A stretch of DNA of 64,000 bases from Cheilinus undulatus (lineage: Eukaryota > Chordata > Actinopteri > Labriformes > Labridae). The DNA lies in assembly GCF_018320785.1 (NCBI RefSeq), contig NC_054875.1:28463157-28527156 (forward strand). The letters run 5' to 3'. Shown one piece after another: positions 57,601 to 64,000 of the stretch (the stretch's first letter is position 1; each line of letters begins with the position of its first letter). Under the pieces are notes generated by a model, which ran no database searches, was not told the DNA's origin, and saw nothing but the letters and a program-made list of their open reading frames with translations. The position numbers and the translations under genes are program-made.

Positions 57601-59325
57601 CTCTGGCTGTATTTTATTAGTTCTAGGACTTAAAAAATAACATATTGTCAAGTATTTTGTGATCATTTAAAAAGTTATTTTAATTTTAGATTTTGATTAT
57701 TGCCAATTACCTCCCGAGCCCACCTGCAATAAGAGCCTGGACTTGGAGAATCACTGCACTAGAAGAACCACAGTTCATAGGTCTAACAGTATGGTTTTAT
57801 AAAACTACCTGAATTTTCTGAGTTAGGTGGCTGATGGGTTCTTTGAAAATCTTTTCTTCTCTAGGTGGACTGCTGGGCGCTCGGTGTGTTGCTGTATGCC
57901 CTGGTTTACAGCAGCATGCCATTTGATGGGGCTAGTCACGCCACACTCACAGAGCAGATCAGCCAAGGGCGCTACCGCAGACCAAACCCCCCCTCTGGTA
58001 TGCTTTATAAATTGTTCATAAACATTATATAAACATATCTATCATCCAGACAGTCTGATGTTCTTTCTGTGTTGGTAAAACTGAGTTTTAGTCAGTTTAG
58101 GTACTATGAATAATAATGGTCTTTGGTCCCTTCAGACGCCTGCGCTCTTATCAACTGGCTACTGACAGTACGTGCAGACGAGAGGGCGACGATAGAGGAC
58201 GTGGCCAACCACTGGTGGGTGAACTGGGGTTTTGAGGAGAGTGTGTGTGACTGCCCTTCATCCTCACACCAAGAATGCCCCTCCCCCCTCCTGGCTCGCT
58301 ACATCGACTGGCAGAATCGGGTCACGTCTGCCAGTAACATGGCTGTTGACCCAGGGTGCCTCTCGTTAGACTCTTCCTATCCGCCCCAACCTTCTACTCA
58401 CCCCTTTTACTTCAGCCTACCTTTAAAAAGCGATCGTGGTGGTGGAGGAAGGGCACGTGGAGGGATGTCAAGCGTTAGGAAGTCACGCAAGGAAAATGTG
58501 ATTCCCCAGACTGCACTTGGAGCTTGTGGAGGTGTTTGTGTCACGACTGCTTCATCCGCTGGCATTTCTTCAGCTTCTAGCATTGAAAGAAAGAAACCTA
58601 AAGGCATTTTAAAGCACCAGAGGAGTTGTGACTCAGTCTTTCACAGCCCTCCTAAAGAAAACTCTTCCTCCAAACCTTGTAGCACTGCTCCGAGGCCATG
58701 TAGAACATTTTCCCACACACATACTGAAGTCCTGTCCTCTAGTCTGCCACCGGCCTCATCATTCAGTCAGCCCTCATCAAAAATGCCCAAGAAGGGGATA
58801 CTCAAGAACTTGTATAGCGGGGAGTCGGTTTATGTTTCATCATCAGAGAGGAGAATCTCTGGAGTAGGAGGTAAAGAAGCTGATGTAAGTGACTTATGCA
58901 CAGACAAACAGCACACTTGTCTCCCAGCAGCAGAAGACAGCCCCACCATGCGCACAGAGGCAGTAAGAAGGAGAAAGGGTATCCTGAAACGTAACGGCAA
59001 ATTCTCTCGCAGTCTGGATCTTCCTGATGGGCAACACTCATCTCCTTCCCCTGCCCCCACAATATTGCCTGAAGCCTTGCAGCACCTCCTCCAAGCCACA
59101 GGGGGCGCCGATGGTCGTCGCAGCCGTCCCTCTAGCGTGGTGAGCGAGGACAGCCTCTTCTCCTCAGACTCCTTTGACCTACTAGACCTCAGCGCCCAAT
59201 CACGTCGCAGGTTTTTCACCCGGGGAATGCAACGCAGTGCCTGTAGCTCTGAGGAAGACCTGGAGCAGCTGAAGGTCGACGAGGCTGGTGGGGATGTTAA
59301 AGGACTGAGGAAAATGCTCACATAA
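39687..59325 (+). CDS. nuak1: NUAK-family SNF1/AMPK-related Ser/Thr kinase (NUAK1-like)
   Basis: Kinase of the LKB1-activated AMPK-related group, acting in adhesion/myosin phosphatase control. Exons: 39687-40010, 47960-48080, 50725-50876, 52300-52365, 56886-57005, 57865-57997, 58136-59325; 2106 nt, 701 aa plus stop. Kinase domain begins at about residue 83 ([11 protein letters not shown]). K112 is in VAIK, HRD at 204-206, DFG at 224-226, and the LKB1-site Thr is T239 ([15 protein letters not shown]). The tail keeps three GILK motifs (residues 462, 526, 587), which in NUAK1 bind PP1-beta/MYPT1, and [24 protein letters not shown] and [10 protein letters not shown] fit NUAK1 better than NUAK2. 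The start at 39687 has a strong context (AGGATGG); Met 12 and Met 64 are alternatives. Oddities: ESGxxS is changed to ESVYVS, and the usual C-terminal YKQALEICSKL block is absent. Paralogue assignment (nuak1a/b or a third ohnologue) is uncertain. Confidence 0.9.
40011..43156 (+). other. NUAK gene intron 1, 5' part
   Basis: No exon found. Contains a GCGCGCGTGCGTG purine/pyrimidine alternating patch near 40330. The remainder is unremarkable A/T-rich sequence. Confidence 0.5.
43175..43742 (-). mobile_element. Non-autonomous hAT transposon carrying a BED zinc-finger fragment
   Basis: Bounded by the 8-bp duplication AGTATTAT (43167-43174 and 43743-43750), the hAT hallmark. The ends share inverted CTGTCAAA...ATTA sequences (43182 and 43737). 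The left end has the familiar CAGATTAATCACAGGGTTGC phrase. A minus-strand ORF (43617-43276) has a BED-type finger, CTFC followed by 15 residues and HINVKH (C-x2-C-x15-H-x4-H). No catalytic domain follows, so it cannot move by itself. Confidence 0.78.
44039..44697. mobile_element. MITE-like element, copy B
   Basis: Clear inverted ends of about 57 bases: 44039-44097 against 44641-44697 (about 85% by eye). The core, about 44290-44520, has AGCTAAAGCTAA/TTAGCTA words. Related to copy A at 7625-8276 and probably in the opposite orientation. Lies in NUAK intron 1. Confidence 0.7.
44698..47959 (+). other. NUAK gene intron 1, 3' part
   Basis: No exon or clear transposon recognised until the TTCTTTTAG acceptor of exon 2. 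Scattered ORFs of 60-90 codons have no family resemblance. Confidence 0.5.
48081..50724 (+). other. NUAK gene intron 2
   Basis: Around 48895-49080 is a stretch (GGGCAATTAATTAAAAATTA ... AAATCGCAG...) resembling a common fish repeat on both flanks of 49460. No exon seen between the donor at 48081 and the acceptor at 50724. Confidence 0.4.
53560..55235 (+). repeat. Interspersed repeat, copy 1, split by later insertions
   Basis: Shares ordered blocks with 60120-61170: TTGCAGGTTAAC (53603 / 60167), CAAAATA..GC.AAACTG (53700 / 60265), ATGGCAATA...ATTAACTGG (54301 / 60970), and GTGGCAA...CAAGGG followed by GACCAATC or GGCCAATC (55173 / 61108). The 54385-55085 stretch has no counterpart and contains other repeats. 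Lies in NUAK intron 4. Confidence 0.55.
54715..54905 (+). mobile_element. 3' tail of a widespread non-LTR element (probably RTE clade)
   Basis: The run of phrases GATCCAGACAGTGATCTGGA, TTTCATCAAAATCCGTCCAC, AACTTTTTGAGTTATGTTGC and ACCTCCTCGGCAGAGGTATT is a familiar animal repeat tail. The clade is from memory. It interrupts the repeat at 53560-55235. Confidence 0.6.
56316..56842 (+). mobile_element. L2-type LINE, internally deleted, with intact 3' end
   Basis: 56316-56580 parallels 28490-28760 (GTCCCCCAAGGCTCCATCCT, ACTATGCAGATGACACACAG, CCCAGGTGACCATAGCCCC). It has single-base indels that break the frame and a stop after the HHFL segment. The sequence then jumps to a canonical L2 tail ending TGCTATACAAATAAACTTGC and CTTGCC (about 56812-56838). 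It ends about 45 bases upstream of NUAK exon 5. Confidence 0.82.
57440..57760 (+). repeat. Repeat related to the flanks of MITE copy A
   Basis: ACCATGACACTGGCTCTGTA then CATTGGACTAAAT resembles 7549-7582. CCTCTGGCTGTATTTTATTA then GTTCTAGGACTT resembles 8317-8350. The roughly 650 bases of the MITE are absent between them. Lies in the NUAK intron between 57005 and 57865. Confidence 0.5.
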
Positions 59326-60119
59326 GCCTAAAACGTGATGGACTCATTTGTGTGGGGACGAACTGTGCTTATTTTCACTTTAATAGTCGGTAATAATTAT
59401 TTCTGTGTGAAGAAAAAATCTAAAGCTCCTGTGAAGAACTTTTGGCTTGTGTCGACTATGGATGTCACAAGGCGGATAATTAAATTAATCTAGTTAGAAA
59501 CAAGCTATAATTATGTTTAGTTTACTAGTATGAGGATGCTATCACACTAAGGATCCAAGTACGCTTGAACCCAAAGTCTGGTTCATTTTGGTCAGTGTGA
59601 GTGCAAATGAACTGTACTTGGACCCAGGCCTGGGCTCGCTTGGGGAGGCAGTTTCAGCGCAATTCAAGAGGACTCTGGCATGGTTTGAATGAAATGTGAT
59701 TGCAATAATGCCCAATACTGGGCAGAGAGTAGCATCAGTTATATGACATCAATTCAAAAACAAAACCTCTTTCTGACTAGTTGTATTCAGTGAGGAAAGC
59801 TGCAAAGGCAACAAATGTCTCCTGTCAACTTTAAAAAAATCTTGTAGTCGCAATTTTAAAAAACATTCCATGGTGGCAGGATGCACTCTTTTGCCAGCAT
59901 AAAACAAAAACAATTGTCACTCCATTCATGACCTGACTGTTTGCCATGGTAGTTTCTTTTTGACCCCCTCCTTGGTGGGTTTGCTAACTAGCCACCCGCT
60001 GTATCAGACTAAGTACATACACAAGGGCTTGGAAAGATGCCTCTAATGTGAAAGCAAGCCAGCTGGAGGGGGGGTAATTGTGCCACAGCGCTGTAATGTG
60101 AAAGCACTCTTTTTGCAGG

Positions 60120-61170
60120 ACGCAGTTGATGTTAGTAGTGCTTGTACTGCTGGTCTTTAATCCTTTTTGCAGGTTAACGTCCGCATTCCTGAGCTGAATG
60201 TTGTTACTGAGTGCTTAGGTATAACCAGACGACCTATGTACAACTTAATCCCCCATTTTTAGTTCAAAATAGTGCTAAACTGCACTATCCCACAAGATGT
60301 TAACAGTGCTATCAGTTCAGTTGTTTACACTCCTATATTCAATAGGGATGTTTCAGACTGAGTGCATGCTTGCTGCGTGACGACTGCAGCCCTTGTCTGC
60401 TACAGCTTGCTCTGCTACAGCTTTCATACCAGACACATGTGCCTACAAGTTACCTGATTCAGTATTTAACTGAGCCTGGAAAAATTCCAAATACAAGCAT
60501 TCTACATGGGTCAAGAGAGTATCGTTTCTCCCTGTAAGCGCCAAACCGAGTTTTTCCTTTGTAAAAGCACAAACTAGAAATGTAACCGTACTGTGTTCAT
60601 CTTCCCTATAGCATATTCTACCGGCTAGTCAAAGTCTAGAGAACTGCTCTGTTAGACTGACGTGTTTGACACATTGCAAATATATTCTTCTGATGTGTCT
60701 TTACATACAGTATCTGTTTTCTTGACTGAGGTAAATGTGGCTCTTGATCATTATCCTGCCTATTTTGGCTGAGAGAAGTAAATGGCTCTGAAAAAAAAGC
60801 CTTATATTCTATTATCATACTTTGAGCATGAGACTCAGGACTCACACCAGCAATCTGAAAGCCCTGATTTGCTAACATGTATTCTGAAATGAAAACCATG
60901 CCACGATGCAGCTGTTACACAGCCGCCATGCAACCATTCTGAAACAACCATTTAAATGCGTAACGGTAACATGGCAATAGCCATTAACTGGGGCAACAGA
61001 AGCTTCAAGTGGTGTGCAGCTGCATTAAGACAGTGTTTGACCAAGATTTTTGGCTTGAACTTGTAAGAAAGATCAAAAATTCGGGTAACTTAGTAGAATT
61101 TTCTAGTGGCAACTACCAAGGGACAGGGCATTCAGTCATTCAGCCGGCCAATCGCGCACATCTCCGGAGC
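60120..61170 (+). repeat. Interspersed repeat, copy 2 (uninterrupted)
   Basis: Collinear with 53560-55235 and without the 0.7-kb interruption. Spacing between the first two shared blocks is about 100 bases in both copies. Confidence 0.55.
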
Positions 61171-62713
61171 CGATTACAGATATATTAGATGCAAATATTT
61201 CCATCATGCAAATGTAACTCTATACTGAATCTCTGAAGTGGAAAATATAAAAATAGCTGTATAAGCTTTCCTCAAGCAGTGATTTGGGGAATTAGTGAAA
61301 ACATCATGAAAGCAGTCACTCTAGCCATTGATGGTCTTGCTTGTTATTAAAGGTCATGTAGAGACTTCGGCTGGTTTCATAGCTAAAAACTTCTCACAGG
61401 AGCTTTAACTCATGCACTACATTTAAATATGATCATAATTATGTTGCAGTACAGTGAGCCACTAGGCTAAAGGTGACACCTGAAGGGGAACCAGTGTCTG
61501 CACATTTGCAGAGCTGGGACCTGAATTTTTCTAACTAAACACTCTCCATTCTGACCTCACCCACACAATAGAGCCCCTTATAAGATATTAGAGCTGATTT
61601 CTGCACAGACTGGCCATGAAAATCCAGTTCCCTAAACTATTAAGTAAAAATGAGTGTCAGTTTGCACATAAGAATTGAAGTGTCAAAACAAACAGTCCGC
61701 ATCAAGAGGAACACACAGAAAATTTCATATCCCCAGTGCTCAAAGTGCCACTCTGTGGCCATCTGCAGTACAATTAGACTTGAAAATCTGAATGTTTTCT
61801 GTTTAACCCAACAAAAACAGAGCTATGTTAGAGAACACTGTAAGACATCCAGCGTTTACGGCCTCCCAAAACGCTGTTTCCTAGTGGATGAAATGCCATT
61901 ACAGCAAAAAACATTTGCATATACTCCTGAATTCGTCTCTGTGTGGACGGGGCCAGAGTGAGTGAGTTTATATTCACAATGGTGATTTGATGATCTTTTG
62001 CACTTGAAAATACATAGAAGCACTTAAAATACATAAGAACTTTTGTGAATTTCAGTGAACAAAAAAATTACCATGTTGCACGCTCTTCTTCAGCACAGGG
62101 TTTAAATGGATACAACTGGGGTTTGGAAGTATTCAAGTGTTAATTCTAACCTGCCTTACTGCTTATATTTGATGAGTGGAAAGCACCACACATTGATTTG
62201 CATTTTCTTTTGCAGATATTCTTTCAGAGGAATTCAACTAAACTTTTACTGGTCTCATCTTAGTGACATTATTTTATAAGCTCTGTATAAACATTTAAAA
62301 TGTTTTTTTCCTGAAATGTAGTTCCAGTTGCAAGCATTTGTCAAAATACTAATTTAATGTTCATCCATCTTGTCCTTAACTTTCAGCTCTATTCACCGTG
62401 CTCTAATCTTTCATCAAATAATTGTATATTGCCTTCACACATTAAATAGGGGGAGTTAAAGTAAAACTTCCCCTATCTTATCATGCTGTTGAGCATATTT
62501 GTGTTACAGTCATCTGCTGCTCAAAATTGCTCATTTGCATCAACAGACACAGATGTGAATCACATGCTTGTTCCCACTAATGCTGCTGTTGACTTTTGTA
62601 TAGGTGTTGTATGCAGATGATGTCATATCGAATCCATCCTTTCAGGTTAAAACTGTAACTGTTCAATTTGTTGTTTATTTGTTTGTGTAGTTGTTTTTAT
62701 GGGGGGAGGGGGT

Positions 62714-62719
62714 AATAAA
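62714..62719 (+). terminator. Candidate poly(A) signal of the NUAK gene
   Basis: AATAAATAAA sits within a stretch followed by TTTTACTCTTTTTTTCTC at 62741-62758. It is the most convincing signal after the stop, though earlier weaker ones may be used. Confidence 0.4.
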
Positions 62720-63112
62720 TAAATTATGTGAAGCAAAATGTTTTACTCTTTTTTTCTCAAATAACTAAAAATATATGTGATGATCCACAAACCACACTAT
62801 ATGAAACAATGAGGAGTCATCATCATTAGGAATCTTTTCTCCCTTTTATTCCAAAGAATAACCCAATCCAGAGAACTCAAGGAAAGTTGTTCATAAAAGA
62901 CCGACTTCAAGTGAACATAAACACAGAGCTCTATTTATGGGACAGACTGTTTCCATTTTAGTTTACAAAAAATACATCTGAAAGAAAAACACACTCAGCA
63001 GAAGAGGCTCAGATTAGACTTTGTGGGAAACATATTGTCTTTTTTGACTCTGGAAACTTTACTTCAGAGTAAGTTAGTATTTATTGAACCACCTCATGCA
63101 AAGCTATTTATA

Positions 63113-64000
63113 CACAGTGCTGTACAAAATATTTCCCCCTTAATGATTTCCTTGTTGTTGTTGGTTTTTTTTTTTTTTTTGTTGTTGTTGTTTGTTTTTT
63201 TTTTTTGGTATATTGTAACACTAAAAATTTTCAGATCATTGAACAAATGTTACTATTAGACAAAGATAACCTGAATCAACACAAAATGCAGTTTTTAAAA
63301 AATGATTTAATTCAATGATAGAATAGAGAGAGAAGAGAAAGACATCCAGACCTATCTGGCTCTGTGTGAAAAAGTAATTGCCCCTAAACCTAACAACTGG
63401 TTGTGCCACCCTTGGCAGCAATACTGCCAACAAGCATTTGTATTAACTAGCAATGAGTCTTTCACATCATTGTGGAGGAATTTCTGCCCACTCTTCTTTG
63501 CAGAATTGTTTTAATTCAGCCACATTGGGGGGTTTTCTGAGCATGAACTGCCCATTTAAGGTCAAACCACAGCATCTCAGTTGGGTTTAAATCTGGACTT
63601 TGACTTGGCCACTCAAAAAAATCTTAATTTTGTTTTTTAGAGCCATTCAGAGGTGGACTTGCTGGTATGTTTCAGGTCACTGTCCTGCTGCATAACCCAA
63701 GAGTGCCTGAGCTTGAGGGCTGGACGTTGGCCTTCAGGATTTGCTTGTAGACAGCAGAATTCAATGTTCCATCAATCACAGCACGTGGTCCAGGTCCTGA
63801 AGCAGCAAAGAAGCCCCAGACCATCACACTGCCACCACCATATTTGACTGTTAGTAAGATGTTCTTTTGATGAAATGCTGTGTTAGTATTACACCAGATG
63901 CAACAGGATGCCCACCTTCAAAGAGTTCAACTTTTGTCTCATTAGTCCACAAAATATTTTCCCAAAAGTCTTGGGGATCACCTTTTTATTGCAATTAATT
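63113..64000 (-). mobile_element. Tc1-like DNA transposon, 3' portion (continues past window)
   Basis: The terminus starts after a TA at 63111-63112 (CACAGTGCTGTACAAAA). 63390-64000 read on the minus strand gives Tc1 transposase in broken frames: VWGCFAASGPGP, then GTLNSAVYKQIL, then the EWPSQSPDLNPTEMLW signature that carries the last catalytic acid, then a DLKWAVHAQKT end. Stops and frameshifts are visible, so it is inactive. The 5' half lies beyond 64000. Confidence 0.82.
63145..63210 (+). repeat. T-tract / GTT microsatellite
   Basis: Two T runs of 13 or more bases joined by GTTGTTGTTG repeats, inside the end of the Tc1-like element. Confidence 0.8.

Larger units (their letters stand above)
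59326..62719 (+). other. Probable 3' UTR of the NUAK gene (repeat-rich)
   Basis: No coding exon after the stop at 59323-59325. A dispersed repeat begins near 59556 (CCAAGTACGCTTGAACCC ... TGTGAGTGCAAATGAACTG). Copy 2 of the repeat described at 53560 covers 60120-61170. The first good AATAAA followed by a T/G-rich stretch is at about 62714. The extent is inferred. Confidence 0.4.

Noticed and set aside
58830..59321. 163-codon open frame on the minus strand
   Set aside because: It is the antisense of the NUAK last coding exon, arginine/serine/proline-rich from codon bias, with no family resemblance.

Overview
The window is animal nuclear DNA, almost certainly from a ray-finned (teleost, probably percomorph) fish. 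Its coding parts are split into short GT/AG exons and match vertebrate genes. The A+T-rich introns hold typical fish transposons: L2-type LINE tails, Tc1-like and hAT elements. There are no operons, ribosome binding sites or CRISPR arrays.

Layout. (1) 415-1787, plus strand: last five coding exons of the creatine transporter slc6a8, with poly(A) signal near 2755. (2) 5215-17279, minus strand: an apparently complete slc26a6-type anion exchanger in 18 coding exons (774 codons plus stop), tail to tail with slc6a8. (3) 17.5-31.4 kb: a gene-poor stretch with a degenerate ~20-bp repeat field, LINE fragments and a dead Tc1-like element. (4) 33316-38264, plus strand: kbtbd12, nine coding exons, 611 aa, with a likely non-coding first exon near 31.44-31.50 kb. 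(5) 39687-59325, plus strand: a NUAK-family (AMPK-related) kinase, seven exons, 701 aa. Its 8-kb first intron carries an hAT element and a MITE; a long 3' UTR probably runs to about 62.7 kb. (6) 63113-64000, minus strand: the end of a Tc1-like element cut by the window edge.

All three complete gene models were assembled by hand from splice sites, reading-frame phase and recalled family sequences. Each sums to a multiple of three with no internal stop, which is strong internal support. The genes do not form a pathway: two are membrane transporters (creatine; chloride/bicarbonate/oxalate/sulfate-type anions), one is a probable CUL3 substrate adaptor and one is a Ser/Thr kinase.

Points most worth a second look: the NUAK gene lies beside kbtbd12, which suggests a third vertebrate NUAK ohnologue. 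Compared with human NUAK1/2 it keeps all three GILK motifs but has lost the glycine of the ESGxxS degron and the conserved C-terminal tail. A 200-bp intronic segment of slc26a6 has been copied into a neighbouring intron with a 59-bp target duplication. A pair of ~650-bp MITE-like elements shares inverted ends. No wholly new biological system was found.
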